DNA of 64,000 bases from NCBI GenBank assembly GCA_038257845.1, contig JBBSQL010000013.1, positions 1-64,000 on the forward strand, read 5' to 3'. Of this stretch, positions 18,416 to 27,815 are shown piece by piece (positions within the stretch are counted from its first letter, which is position 1; the number at the start of each line of letters is the position of its first letter). Both the position numbers and the translations under genes were made by a program. The stretch is from JAFDXJ01 sp038257845. Lineage in GTDB: Bacteria > Bacteroidota > Bacteroidia > Chitinophagales > Chitinophagaceae. The notes below the pieces were generated by a model that was given only the letters and a program-made list of their open reading frames with translations, ran no database searches and was not told the DNA's origin.

Positions 18416-20833
18416 ATGTGGAAAAATTATTTTAAAACAGCTTTCAGAAACCTGCGGAAAAATAAATTATATACGGGCATCAATATTTTTGGACTGGCCA
18501 TTGGATTGACTGCCTGCCTCCTCATCGGCATTTATATAATGCATGAACTGAGTTATGATTCATTCAATAAAAATGCGGACAGGATCGTACGTGTAACGAT
18601 GGAATATAGTAATGGTGGCACAGTAAATACCACGGCAACTACAGGCACAAAAGTTGGCCCGCAGTTTACCCGAACTTTTCCTTCCATTGAAAATTATGTA
18701 CGCACTTTTATAAGGAGTAATGTGGTGCAAAGCGGTAATCAAATGTTTGATGAGCCGCGCATTTTATATGCCGATAGCGCATTTTTTAAAATCTTCACTT
18801 TCCCTTTTTTAGCTGGTGATGCAACGACTGCTTTGGATGCACCTGATAAAATTGTTATTACAAAAACAACCGCGGAGAAATATTTTCCGGAAGTAAAAAC
18901 GCAGGGCTATGCCGCGGCTTTGGATAAAACTTTAACGAGTGGCGGAAAAGATTTAAAAGTTTCCGGAGTGTGTGAAAACGCGCCACAAAATTCACAGCTT
19001 AAATTTGATTTTGCAACATCTTTTTATAACCTCGGAAATAATGTAAAAGGTGAAACCTGGTGGACAGCAAACTGGGTAACTTATTTACTCCTGCATAATG
19101 AAAAAGATATTCCGCAACTGCAACTAAAGATTGCGGCCTATATGAATTCCCCGGAAGTAAAAGTAGACGTGGGCGCGGAGGGAAATGATTACCTGACCTT
19201 TCATTTGGAGCCATTAAAAAAAGTGCATTTGTATTCCAGCCTGCCTGGTTTTGAGCCGAATGGAAGTATAAAGTTTGTTTATTTATTTGCCATTATTGCA
19301 TTGCTTATTTTACTCATAGCAAGTGCGAATTATACCAATCTTTCCACCGCGCAATCATCCGGCAGAAGTGCAGAAATTGGCATGCGTAAAGTTTTGGGCG
19401 CATCCAAAAAACAAGTGTTCACACAGTTCATGGCCGAATCATTTTTAATGGGATTTATAGCTGCGATACTAGCTTTGATTTTAAGCATTATTTTAATTCC
19501 ATTATTTGACCAGGTGACCGGAATTGAATTTCCCAGAGATGTGGTTTTACAACCCGTTCCTTTATTGTCGCTTCTTGGCATTACTATTATTATCAGCATT
19601 CTTGCGGGCTTGTATCCTGCGCTAATACTTGCGGGCACACAAGTAATGGGAATTTTAAAAAAAGGTTTCACTTTTACCGGTGGAAAAAACTGGCTGCGCA
19701 AATCATTAATCGTTATTCAATTTGGCATTTCCGTTTTTCTAATCATTTATACGGTGATCATTTTGCAGCAAATGAATTTCATGAAGTCTAAAAATTTAGG
19801 CTATGACAAATCGCATGTAGTTGTGTTACCAATTGGCGGAAAAATGTTGAACAATTTCACCAACCTGGAAACTGCTTTCCGCGAAACGCCCGGTGTACAA
19901 AGTATAACAGCCTCGTATGACACACCGGAATTTGTAGCGTGGGGCGATGGCATAACAGCCACGGATGAAAAAGGGAAGCATGAAATTTCTCTAAATGCCA
20001 TGCCGGTTGATTTGGATTTTACAAAAACACTGGGCATGCAAATGCTTGCAGGGCGTGACTTTCAGCAATCGGATTTTACAAAACAGGATACATCAAATAA
20101 TGCGGCAAATTATCATGATACATATATCATCAATGAAACACTTGCAAAAAAATTAGGCTGGACACCGCAGGAAGCTATTGGCAGAACAATTGAAAAAGGC
20201 GTAACCGGTGAAGTAGTTGGTGTTGTAAAAGATTTTAATTTCAGTAGCCTGCATGATCCGATCGGGCCGATGCTTTTATTTCTTGGCCGTGATTATTCGC
20301 GCAATTTTATTGTACGAATAAATGGAAATGATATGAAAGGCACTTTGGGCCGCTTAGAAAATGTATGGAAACAACGCGTTCCCGACAGGCCATTCAATTA
20401 TCATTTTTTGGATGACGCATACGATAAATTATATATCACTGAAGACCGCTCCGCTACTCTATTTTCCATCGCCGCATTACTGGCAATTATACTTGCTTGT
20501 CTTGGTTTATTTGGGCTGGCAGCGTTCACCACTTTACAACGTACCAAAGAAATTGGCGTACGTCGTGTATTGGGCGCGACGGCGGGAAGTATTGTTTTAT
20601 TAATTTCAAAAAACTTTTTACAGCTTGTTGCCATTGCTATTATTATTGCTGTGCCGCTTGCCTGGTTCGCGGGAAAAAATTGGTTGCAGGATTATACTTA
20701 CAGGATAGAAATAAATTGGCTTACATTTTTATTTGCGGGACTTGCGGCATTAGCGATCGCGTTGATCACCGTAGGTTTCCAGGCAATAAAAGCGGCATTT
20801 TCAAACCCCGTAAAATCATTGCGTTCGGAATGA
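18416..20833 (+). CDS. FtsX-like ABC transporter permease (MacB/DUF214 type), first of pair
   Basis: An 805-residue permease from the ATG at 18416, preceded by AAAGG. The upstream in-frame extension is rejected because it crosses the repeated leader. Topology is that of two fused FtsX modules: N-terminal helix 'INIFGLAIGLTACLLIGIYI', a MacB-type periplasmic core (about 60-280), three helices with 'RSAEIGMRKVLGASKKQVF', a second core, then 'RTKEIGVRRVLGATAGSIV' and final helices ending 'NPVKSLRSE'. Such permeases pair with a small ATPase and TolC to export peptides, antibiotics or lipids. The next gene is a diverged paralogue, so the two may form a heterodimer. Confidence 0.88.
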   Translation: MWKNYFKTAFRNLRKNKLYTGINIFGLAIGLTACLLIGIYIMHELSYDSFNKNADRIVRVTMEYSNGGTVNTTATTGTKVGPQFTRTFPSIENYVRTFIRSNVVQSGNQMFDEPRILYADSAFFKIFTFPFLAGDATTALDAPDKIVITKTTAEKYFPEVKTQGYAAALDKTLTSGGKDLKVSGVCENAPQNSQLKFDFATSFYNLGNNVKGETWWTANWVTYLLLHNEKDIPQLQLKIAAYMNSPEVKVDVGAEGNDYLTFHLEPLKKVHLYSSLPGFEPNGSIKFVYLFAIIALLILLIASANYTNLSTAQSSGRSAEIGMRKVLGASKKQVFTQFMAESFLMGFIAAILALILSIILIPLFDQVTGIEFPRDVVLQPVPLLSLLGITIIISILAGLYPALILAGTQVMGILKKGFTFTGGKNWLRKSLIVIQFGISVFLIIYTVIILQQMNFMKSKNLGYDKSHVVVLPIGGKMLNNFTNLETAFRETPGVQSITASYDTPEFVAWGDGITATDEKGKHEISLNAMPVDLDFTKTLGMQMLAGRDFQQSDFTKQDTSNNAANYHDTYIINETLAKKLGWTPQEAIGRTIEKGVTGEVVGVVKDFNFSSLHDPIGPMLLFLGRDYSRNFIVRINGNDMKGTLGRLENVWKQRVPDRPFNYHFLDDAYDKLYITEDRSATLFSIAALLAIILACLGLFGLAAFTTLQRTKEIGVRRVLGATAGSIVLLISKNFLQLVAIAIIIAVPLAWFAGKNWLQDYTYRIEINWLTFLFAGLAALAIALITVGFQAIKAAFSNPVKSLRSE

Positions 20834-20852
20834 TTGTTATAAAAAAATTGAT

Positions 20853-23279
20853 ATGATAAAAAATTATTTCAAAACAGCGTGGCGAAATATCAGCCGGCAT
20901 AAAGCATTTTCATTTTTAAATATTGCCGGCCTCGCCGTAGGTGTTGCTTCCTGCATTTTATTATTCACCGTGGTGAAATATGAATTGAGTTATGATAGTT
21001 TTCAACCCAACTATCAACAAATTTATCATGTAGTTTCACAAACCAAATCGCCCGATGGACTTGCATATACTTCCGGCATTCCATTCCCCGCGCTGGATGC
21101 ATTGCGCCTCGATTTTCCGCAGGCAAAAACAGGTGCTATGCTTGCTAATTATGGCAGTCAGGTAACAGTTCCATCAAAAAATGGAACGGATAAAAAATTT
21201 ATTGAAGACAAAGGTTTCTTCTTTTGCGACCCGGAATTTTTCCAGGTATTTCATTACGACTGGCTTGCAGGTTCACCCGAAGAATTGAAGAATCCGAATG
21301 TAACAGCGCTTACAGAAACTACTGCAGCAAAATATTTTCCGCGGGATGCTGCGCATGGGAATTGGCAAAATGCGATCGGGCAAACTTTATTATTGGATAA
21401 TGCGGTGCTGGTAAAAGTTATCGGCATCATTAAAGACCCGCCGGGAAATACCGATTTTCCATTGTCTGTTGTCAATTCTATGGCAACAGCAAAAGCCAGT
21501 AATGGTAAATATTTTTATGACAGCACCTGGCACAGTACAACCAGTAATTTCCAGGTGTTTATGCTGCTTCCGAAAAACGTAAGTGAAAGCCAGGTGAATA
21601 AAGGCTTAGTCACATTCAGCAATAAACATTATGAAAATGATCATAAAGAACAAAAGTTGAATATCCTGGAACCCTTGAGTGATGTGCATTTTGATAACCG
21701 TTTTGAAAATTTTGGAGATCATGTTACGGACAGATCATCTTTATGGACATTATCATTGATCGCATTATTTATTCTCTTAATGGCCTGCATAAATTTTATT
21801 AATTTATCCACGGCGCAGGCCGTTAATCGTAGCAAGGAAATGGGTATTCGGAAAGTGTTGGGCAGCAACCGCGGGCAATTATTCAGGCAGGTAATCGGTG
21901 AAACATTTTTAATTGTATGTATCTCCGTAATTATAGCAATTGGCATTGCTGCGCTCTGCTTTCCTTCTATTAAAAATATCGCCAGCATTGAAGGAAGCAT
22001 TTCATTTTTAAGTGGTCAAATCTTTTTCTTAATCATTGCGTTAATAGTGCTGATCACTTTATTAGCGGGCATTTACCCGGCATTTATTTTATCAGGTTTC
22101 ACGCCGGCACTTGCATTGAAAAATAAAATTACTTCTGCAACAATTGGAGGTATTTCTTTAAGAAGAGGATTAGTTGTATTACAATTTGCTATTTCACAAA
22201 TATTAATTATCGGTACGATCGTGGCTATCACGCAAATGAGTTTTGTAAAAAACGCGGATCTTGGTTTTAATAAAGAAGCGGTGCTGGTGATCAATGCCAA
22301 TGCAGACAGCGCTATGCAGGCGAGGCAGCCGGCATTTAAACAAAAGTTATTGCAAATGACAGGTGTGAAAGATGTAAGTTATAGTAGTGATGTACCTTCT
22401 TCACAAAATAACTGGCAAACAAATTTTGGATTTGATCATCAGCCAAATCCTGATTTTCCATTGGATGTAAAATTCGCAGATGAAGATTATTTCAAAACAT
22501 TCGGGCTGCAAATGATTGCCGGCAGGCCTTTCAGCAAGTCGGACACAGTAAATGAAGTGGTGGTGAATGAAACTTTTGCAAGGAAATTAAATGTAAAAAA
22601 ATCAGAAGATATTGTTGGGAAAGAAATGCGCTATGGTGGAAGAGGAGAATGGAAAACCATTGTTGGTGTTGTAAAAGATTTTAAAACAAATTCTTTAAAA
22701 GAAGCTATTAAACCATTGGCCATTGCAGAACGCAAAAACCAGTATTTTGTAACGGCAGTTAAATTAAATTCAACAAATATTTCTAAAACCCGGGCAGCCG
22801 TAGAAAGCGCCTGGAACGAGGTTTTCCCCGAATATGCTTTTACCAGCAATTATTTTGAAGACAGCATCAATGACTTTTACAGGCAGGATAACCAGCTTGC
22901 ATTGTTATATAAAATATTTGCTTTCATCGCTATTTTAATTTCCTGCCTGGGTTTATATGGACTCGTAACTTTTATGGCCGTACAGCGTACCAAGGAAATT
23001 GGCGTGCGAAAAGTATTGGGCGCATCCGTACAAAATATTATTTATCTTTTCTCAAAAGAATTTACTTTACTCGTGATCATTGGATTCTTAATTGCAGTGC
23101 CGGTTTCCTGGTTTATGATGAATCGCTGGTTGGATAATTTTGTTTACCGGACAAATTTTTCACCCTGGATTTTCGTGCTGGCAATTGTTATTTCCATTGT
23201 GATTGCGTGGCTTGCGGTTGGTTATAAATCTGTAAAAGCAGCTTTAGCAAATCCCGTGAAATCATTGCGGTCAGAGTAG
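20853..23279 (+). CDS. FtsX-like ABC transporter permease, second of pair
   Basis: An 808-residue protein with the same two-module layout as the gene before it. It shares the N-terminal 'FKTAWRNISRHKAFSFLNIAGLAVG', the central 'RSKEMGIRKVLGSNRGQLFRQ', the C-terminal 'RTKEIGVRKVLGASVQNII' and the identical ending NPVKSLRSE. It starts 19 bp after the first permease. The pair is a likely tandem duplication whose periplasmic domains have diverged, consistent with a heterodimeric exporter. A 20-bp palindrome follows its stop. Confidence 0.88.
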   Translation: MIKNYFKTAWRNISRHKAFSFLNIAGLAVGVASCILLFTVVKYELSYDSFQPNYQQIYHVVSQTKSPDGLAYTSGIPFPALDALRLDFPQAKTGAMLANYGSQVTVPSKNGTDKKFIEDKGFFFCDPEFFQVFHYDWLAGSPEELKNPNVTALTETTAAKYFPRDAAHGNWQNAIGQTLLLDNAVLVKVIGIIKDPPGNTDFPLSVVNSMATAKASNGKYFYDSTWHSTTSNFQVFMLLPKNVSESQVNKGLVTFSNKHYENDHKEQKLNILEPLSDVHFDNRFENFGDHVTDRSSLWTLSLIALFILLMACINFINLSTAQAVNRSKEMGIRKVLGSNRGQLFRQVIGETFLIVCISVIIAIGIAALCFPSIKNIASIEGSISFLSGQIFFLIIALIVLITLLAGIYPAFILSGFTPALALKNKITSATIGGISLRRGLVVLQFAISQILIIGTIVAITQMSFVKNADLGFNKEAVLVINANADSAMQARQPAFKQKLLQMTGVKDVSYSSDVPSSQNNWQTNFGFDHQPNPDFPLDVKFADEDYFKTFGLQMIAGRPFSKSDTVNEVVVNETFARKLNVKKSEDIVGKEMRYGGRGEWKTIVGVVKDFKTNSLKEAIKPLAIAERKNQYFVTAVKLNSTNISKTRAAVESAWNEVFPEYAFTSNYFEDSINDFYRQDNQLALLYKIFAFIAILISCLGLYGLVTFMAVQRTKEIGVRKVLGASVQNIIYLFSKEFTLLVIIGFLIAVPVSWFMMNRWLDNFVYRTNFSPWIFVLAIVISIVIAWLAVGYKSVKAALANPVKSLRSE

Positions 23280-23299
23280 AGACACAATATATTGTGTCT
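23280..23299. repeat. 20-bp perfect palindrome after the permease pair
   Basis: AGACACAATATATTGTGTCT is self-complementary and begins at the last base of the permease stop codon. It can form a hairpin that stabilises the mRNA end, but no U-tract follows, so it is not a standard terminator. Confidence 0.6.
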
Positions 23300-23361
23300 T
23301 AACATATATACAAACAAAACGAAAATGGAATCCATTATTGATAAAATATTTGAATGATGTA

Positions 23362-23472
23362 TCAAAAATTATTTAAAAAATCAAGCGTATTTAAAATAGG
23401 TACGCCGCGAAAAGGATTTAATATCAGCAGGTCTTTATCGCCTGTGATAAAAAAAACAAAGATGCTATGCAT
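23362..23472 (-). pseudogene. C-terminal remnant of a VapC-like PIN-domain toxin
   Basis: Just past the end of the antitoxin-like gene, in another frame, a 36-residue frame runs from an ATG (23472) overlapping the antitoxin's 3' end to TGA at 23362. It reads 'FVFFITGDKDLLILNPFRG' then 'VPILNTLDFLNNF'. The T-G-D-K-D-L-L-x-L pattern followed by 'G-V-P-I' is the last acidic active-site segment and C-terminus of PIN-domain toxins. The first hundred or so residues with the other catalytic aspartates are missing. An internal deletion of a VapC toxin is the simplest explanation. Confidence 0.6.
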
Positions 23473-23695
23473 TCGTATTCAAGATTTCATTAACTATTTC
23501 TTCTGTGAGTCCACGCTTTTCCAGGAGTTTTCCAACTTCATCCAGCACATCAGAAAAATTTTTATCATTATATTTTTGAGTGATAAAATCAATATCGGCT
23601 GCAAACTTCTTAGAAATTACTTTTTTGAATTTAGAGGAAGCAGTTTGCCATTTTTTTGCAGTCGCATCATCAACTTCTATAACAATTCGTTCCAT
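23465..23695 (-). CDS. Small antitoxin-like protein of a degraded PIN toxin-antitoxin pair
   Basis: A 76-residue charged protein starting 'MERIVIEVDDATAKKWQ', a strand-helix opening like ribbon-helix-helix or related antitoxins, with a helical, acidic C-terminal half ending 'EEIVNEILNTNA'. Its 3' end overlaps the PIN-toxin remnant, the order expected for an antitoxin-toxin operon. The gene is intact although the toxin is not. It sits on the opposite strand inside the ABC exporter locus, between the permeases and the ATPase, suggesting insertion. Specific family not recognised. Confidence 0.6.
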   Translation of the reverse strand: MERIVIEVDDATAKKWQTASSKFKKVISKKFAADIDFITQKYNDKNFSDVLDEVGKLLEKRGLTEEIVNEILNTNA

Positions 23696-23797
23696 AACTT
23701 TAAATTTATATACATTTCAAATTTTAAAAAAATTTAATTAATATCAATATAACCTGGAATTCAATTTAAACAATTTTAAAAAATAATCAAATCCTTT

Positions 23798-24460
23798 ATG
23801 GTATCCTTAAAAAATATTTTCAAATGGTATAACACCGGCATCAACCGCACTTTTATTTTAAAAGATATTAGTCTTGATATTGCAGCAGGTGAATTTATTT
23901 CCATCATGGGGCCTTCGGGTTCTGGAAAATCAACCTTGCTCAATGTAATCGGATTACTGGATGAACCCAATGAAGGGGAATATTTTTTTATGGGTGAAAA
24001 TGTGCTTGCCTTAAAAGAAAAAAAACGTTCGGAGATTTTTAAAACGCATATTGGCTTCGTCTTCCAGGCCTATCACCTGATTGATGAACTGACCGTGTAT
24101 GAAAATATTGAAACACCATTAATTTATCAAAATATAAAAACAGCAGAAAGAAAATCCATGGTGGCTGATATATTGGACCGATTCCAGATCGTGGGAAAAA
24201 AAGATCTTTTCCCCAGCCAGTTGTCCGGCGGACAGCAGCAACTGGTGGGCATTGCACGTGCGTTGATCGTTCATCCAAAATTGATTCTCGCGGATGAGCC
24301 AACGGGGAATTTAAATTCAAAACAAGGTGCAGAAATCATGGATCTTTTTAAAGAATTAAACGAGGAAGGCGTGACCATTATCCAGGTAACCCATTCAGAA
24401 AAAAATGCGGAATATGGTTCACGCATTATTCATTTACTCGATGGAAGAATTGACAAATAG
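23798..24460 (+). CDS. ABC transporter ATP-binding protein (MacB/LolD type)
   Basis: A 220-residue ATPase. Walker A 'GPSGSGKSTLLNVIG', Q-loop 'GFVFQAYHLIDELTVYENIETPL', signature 'LSGGQQQLVGIARAL', Walker B 'LILADEPTGNLNS' and switch His in 'QVTHSEKNAEYG' are all present. The 'DEPTGNL' variant and size place it with MacB/LolD/FtsE-like ATPases that drive FtsX-fold permeases, matching the two permeases upstream. The LSGGQQQL in place of the usual LSGGQQQR is a small deviation. It is separated from the permeases by the toxin-antitoxin remnant. Confidence 0.93.
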   Translation: MVSLKNIFKWYNTGINRTFILKDISLDIAAGEFISIMGPSGSGKSTLLNVIGLLDEPNEGEYFFMGENVLALKEKKRSEIFKTHIGFVFQAYHLIDELTVYENIETPLIYQNIKTAERKSMVADILDRFQIVGKKDLFPSQLSGGQQQLVGIARALIVHPKLILADEPTGNLNSKQGAEIMDLFKELNEEGVTIIQVTHSEKNAEYGSRIIHLLDGRIDK

Positions 24461-24496
24461 AATTTGATTTATAAAAAATAAAAAGGAAATAAGGAT

Positions 24497-25927
24497 ATGA
24501 ATAAGAAAATATTTTTTTGCATCGTTGGCATTTTAAGTGGCCTGTATGCTTTTTGCCAGGATACTTCAGCCGGCTCACTCAACCTGCAACAATGCATTGA
24601 CCTCGCAGTGAAAAATAATCAGCAGGTAAAAGAATCGCAGTATCAATCTGATTATGCTAAAACATACTGGAGCCAGGCGAAAGGAAATTTGTTGCCTTTC
24701 ATCAATGCGGATATCAATCATGGTATCAGCGAAGGCCGCAGCATTGATCCATTCAGCAATGGATATGTTGATCAAAATGTGGGCTATGCAAATTATGGAT
24801 TAAATGCAAGCCTGCTTTTATGGAATGGGAACAGCGCCAGGAACAATGCGAAACAATATGAACTGAGCTTTGAAGCCAGTAAAATGGATTGGCAGCAACA
24901 AAAGGATAATATCACCATAGCCGTGATCCTCGCTTACCTGCAGGAACAAAGCACAGAAGAGCAATTGGCTGCATCGAGGGAACAGGTAACAGTTTCAAAA
25001 AAACAAGAAGACCGTTTACATATTCTCAATGACCAGGGAGCGATTGCACCGGCAGATTTTTATAATTTAAAAGGGCAGCGTGCAACGGATGAATTGAATG
25101 TGGTAAACATGGAAAATAATTTGGCAAATGCAAAATTAGCTTTGATGCAATTAATGAATATGCCATATTCAGACAACACACAATTTGAAAAAATAGCCGC
25201 GACAAACTTGCCGCAGGTTTATGGGGCAAGTGCTGAAACGGTTTTCCAGCAAGCATTACAGCAACTTGCAGTAATAAAATCAGCTACCTTAAAAAAATCT
25301 GCAGCAGACTTGCAAGTCAAAAGCGCCAAAGGCGCGATGCTGCCATCTTTATATATAAATGGTGGTTTGGGGACGAATTATTCCAGCATAGCCACGCGCT
25401 CATTATTGACTGGAACTTCTGATGTGCAGACCGATCAATATGTAACTATTGATAATGTAAAAGTTTGGGTCTTTACACCACAAAGCGATTTTAGCAGTCA
25501 AAAAATTTCCTACGGAAGTCAATGGAAAAATAATTTAAATTCTTCTGTAAGTATTGGTTTACGCATACCGATATTAAATGGTTTGCAATCTAAAAACCGT
25601 TTGCAACAGGCCAAAATAGAATTTGATAAAACAAGTTTTGAAGAGAAATCGGTGCAGGCACAATTGCACAGGGAAATAGAACAGGCCTATATAAATATGG
25701 AATCTGCTTATAAAAAATTACAGAAATTAAATGAGCAGCAAATGGATTTTTCTGAATCATTCCGGATTGCCGAAACAAAATTTACAGAAGGCGTGATCAC
25801 TTCTATTGATTATTTAATTGCAAAAAATAATTTATTCCAATCTCAGCAAAATGGAATTAGTGCAAAATATGATTATGAACTGCGCACCAAAATTTTAGAT
25901 TTTTACCAAGGCAGTTTAAGTTTTTAG
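24497..25927 (+). CDS. TolC family outer membrane efflux protein
   Basis: A 476-residue protein with a signal peptide ('MNKKIFFCIVGILSGLYAFCQ') and the TolC repeat layout. The first OEP half opens 'LNLQQCIDLAVKNNQQVKESQYQ' with long helices; the second includes 'LNSSVSIGLRIPILNGLQSKNRLQQAKIEF' and 'QLHREIEQAYINMESAYKKL'. It forms the trimeric outer-membrane channel for the adjacent ABC exporter. It starts 36 bp after the ATPase. A membrane-fusion (HlyD-like) adaptor, usually encoded beside such genes, is absent from the locus. Confidence 0.92.
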   Translation: MNKKIFFCIVGILSGLYAFCQDTSAGSLNLQQCIDLAVKNNQQVKESQYQSDYAKTYWSQAKGNLLPFINADINHGISEGRSIDPFSNGYVDQNVGYANYGLNASLLLWNGNSARNNAKQYELSFEASKMDWQQQKDNITIAVILAYLQEQSTEEQLAASREQVTVSKKQEDRLHILNDQGAIAPADFYNLKGQRATDELNVVNMENNLANAKLALMQLMNMPYSDNTQFEKIAATNLPQVYGASAETVFQQALQQLAVIKSATLKKSAADLQVKSAKGAMLPSLYINGGLGTNYSSIATRSLLTGTSDVQTDQYVTIDNVKVWVFTPQSDFSSQKISYGSQWKNNLNSSVSIGLRIPILNGLQSKNRLQQAKIEFDKTSFEEKSVQAQLHREIEQAYINMESAYKKLQKLNEQQMDFSESFRIAETKFTEGVITSIDYLIAKNNLFQSQQNGISAKYDYELRTKILDFYQGSLSF

Positions 25928-25955
25928 TTTTTTTGTTTTTAGTGGTGCTATAGTT

Positions 25956-25988
25956 AAAAAAAGCAAGCCTTTTGCAGCTTGCTTTTTT
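25956..25988. terminator. Bidirectional rho-independent terminator
   Basis: AAAAAAAGCAAGC, loop CTTTTGCA, then GCTTGCTTTTTT. The GC-containing stem is flanked by A and T tracts, so it can terminate both the tolC transcript (+) and the convergent thioredoxin transcript (-). Confidence 0.85.
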
Positions 25989-26031
25989 CATTCCCATCAG
26001 ATCAACAAAAGGTGGGAGTAAATTCAATGAC

Positions 26032-26349
26032 TTATAAATGCGATTTAATCTTTTTATCAAGCATTGCTTTTGGGACAGCACCAATTTGCTTATCCACTAC
26101 TTTGCCATCTTTAATAAATAAAATGGCTGGTATAGAAGTAATGCCAAATTGCACGCTTGTATTGGGGTTCTGATCTACGTTTACTTTTCCCACTTTTATT
26201 TTTCCTTCATATTCCTTTGCCAATTCTTCAATTACCGGGCCGATTGCACGGCAGGGACCGCACCATTCTGCCCAAAAGTCTACTACAGTTAATTTATCAC
26301 TGTCAAGCACATCTGCCTGGAAATTTGAGTCTGTAAATTCTAATGCCAT
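26032..26349 (-). CDS. trxA: Thioredoxin
   Basis: A 105-residue thioredoxin of standard length. The redox centre is 'VDFWAEWCGPCRAIGP' (Cys30/Cys33), and the cis-proline loop is 'FGITSIPAILFIKDG'. There is no signal peptide or membrane anchor, so it is the cytoplasmic disulfide reductant working with thioredoxin reductase, which is not in this window. It is monocistronic, convergent with tolC. Confidence 0.95.
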   Translation of the reverse strand: MALEFTDSNFQADVLDSDKLTVVDFWAEWCGPCRAIGPVIEELAKEYEGKIKVGKVNVDQNPNTSVQFGITSIPAILFIKDGKVVDKQIGAVPKAMLDKKIKSHL

Positions 26350-26484
26350 GATTTTTAGATTTAATGTTTAATATTTTCTCTACTACGTGCAAATTTAAAT
26401 CCAAATAAATAAAAAGTGCAAATTGACTTACACACATTGTTTCAATAAATATTCGATGAAAAAAGGCTGACAGTGCGGCATTTA

Positions 26485-26937
26485 CTATGACAAAAGGCTT
26501 TGCCGTGCGAGGAATTCCAATTTTTTATTGACATCCATCAATTTATTGGAAAGAATGATATTTTCCCTGCGCAGGCTGAAAACCTCGTGCGCCTTTTCAA
26601 TAAAATTTTTCACTTCATTTTCATACCAGGGTTTGGTAAGGTATTTATAAACCTGCCCACGGTTGATGGCATCAATCACCGCGTTGATGTCCGTATAACC
26701 CGTAATTAAAATACGGATCGGGTCGGGAAAATCATGAATAATAGACTCAAAAAATTCGATACCTGTCACTTTCGGCATTCGTTGGTCACTAAGGATTACA
26801 TTGATATCTTCATTTTCCAAAATCTTTCTGCCTTCATCCGCGGATTCCGCGGTAAAAATGCGAAAATCCCGGCGAAAAGAGGCTCTGAAACCAACCAGGT
26901 TATGTGCCTCATCATCTATATAAAGTACAGTAATCAT
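26485..26937 (-). CDS. Single-domain response regulator with C-terminal helix
   Basis: A 150-residue receiver protein. The acidic pocket is 'LYIDDE', the phosphoacceptor Asp51 is in 'VILSDQRMPKVTG', and 'ILITGYTD' and 'YKYLTKPW' carry the switch Thr and the Lys. Residues about 120-150 are a helical, coiled-coil-like tail with no DNA-binding domain. The receiver closely resembles the one at the N-terminus of the hybrid kinase at 30657 (same DQRMP, GYTD and KPW segments), so the two probably act in one phosphorelay. It is divergent from the acyltransferase-like gene by 116 bp. Confidence 0.88.
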   Translation of the reverse strand: MITVLYIDDEAHNLVGFRASFRRDFRIFTAESADEGRKILENEDINVILSDQRMPKVTGIEFFESIIHDFPDPIRILITGYTDINAVIDAINRGQVYKYLTKPWYENEVKNFIEKAHEVFSLRRENIILSNKLMDVNKKLEFLARQSLLS

Positions 26938-26973
26938 AGACTTAGCAGGTGTTTAAGAATTGAAAATAAACAT

Positions 26974-27005
26974 TTTTCAGGAAAAACAACATTTTGTTAT
27001 ATTTG
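26974..27005 (+). promoter_or_regulatory. Candidate promoter of the signalling operon
   Basis: TATATTTG at 26998-27005 fits the TAnnTTTG -7 box, with TTTT about 20 bp upstream at the -33 position. It would start transcription near 27009, 45 nt before the acyltransferase-like gene. Confidence 0.45.
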
Positions 27006-27053
27006 CTTATAAAGTTAATACCTTTATTATAATACCCCATCCCAATCACTCCT

Positions 27054-27815
27054 ATGATATCTGAGATTCGCATACGTGCATTTCGTGCAACCGATGACCC
27101 GGAATCATGTCAAAAATTTATTTTTGGCCATCGCAAAGTATTGGAAAATCATGGCATTGAAAAAGTTTCTTCTTCCACAGATGCCTGGATGTACGATACA
27201 TCCGTATTTGTAGTTGTTGTGGAATCACTAAATCGTGAAAAATTATTCGGCGGTGTTCGTATTCATTGCGTGGATGGAAAATCAAAATTGCCTATTGAAA
27301 TTGCCACAGAAGACATGGATCCGAAGATCTGTGATGTGGTAAAAAAATATGCCCAATTTGGGACTGCAGAATTATGCGGGCTATGGAATTCTATTGAGGT
27401 GGCCGGCTTTGGTATAGGAAGTTTATTTCCTACTCGAGCAGCAATTGTTTTGCTGGAGCAAATCGGTTTACAATCATTATTTTTTCTCTGTTCTCCCTTC
27501 ACCCTGCGTTTTCATAAATGGCTCGGTAGCCGGGTATTAATGGAAGTAGGGAAAGATGGCACTTTTTATTACCCCAAGTTTGACCTGCTCGCCACTGCCG
27601 TGGTATTGGAAGATGCAGTAAATATTCCATTATGCCATCCACGTGAAAAAGCAAAAGTGTTTTCAATGCGGGAGAATTTGACGATGACCACACATGAAAA
27701 ATCACCATTCAAGAATTTAGATATGGTCGTACAAAATGATTTGCTGCTTCCCAATGCACAAATGGATGAATTTGTGTTGGGCAAAAATGACACCTTTAAA
27801 ATCATCCAGGGATGA
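27054..27815 (+). CDS. Possible GNAT-fold N-acyltransferase (LuxI/FeeM-like), function unknown
   Basis: A 253-residue soluble protein I do not recognise by name. Its layout recalls autoinducer synthases and FeeM-type N-acyl-amino-acid synthases. It has an N-terminal 'FRATDDPESCQKFIFGHRK' segment, an acidic-aromatic patch 'STDAWMYD' like the LuxI W/D/D region, and a strand 'LFGGVRIHCV'. Next come 'AELCGLWNS' (compare the E-x-x-R-F/W segment of LuxI), then 'FPTRAAIVLLEQIG' and 'SPFTLRFHKWLGSRVL', where GNAT-fold enzymes bind the acyl carrier. It overlaps the next gene by ATGA. This is fold-level inference; a housekeeping acyltransferase or a non-enzymatic role remains possible. Confidence 0.45.
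   Translation: MISEIRIRAFRATDDPESCQKFIFGHRKVLENHGIEKVSSSTDAWMYDTSVFVVVVESLNREKLFGGVRIHCVDGKSKLPIEIATEDMDPKICDVVKKYAQFGTAELCGLWNSIEVAGFGIGSLFPTRAAIVLLEQIGLQSLFFLCSPFTLRFHKWLGSRVLMEVGKDGTFYYPKFDLLATAVVLEDAVNIPLCHPREKAKVFSMRENLTMTTHEKSPFKNLDMVVQNDLLLPNAQMDEFVLGKNDTFKIIQG

Noticed and set aside
23354..23737. 127-codon plus-strand frame opposite the antitoxin-like gene
   Set aside because: The minus strand encodes a recognisable PIN C-terminus and an antitoxin-like protein; the plus frame is their shadow.
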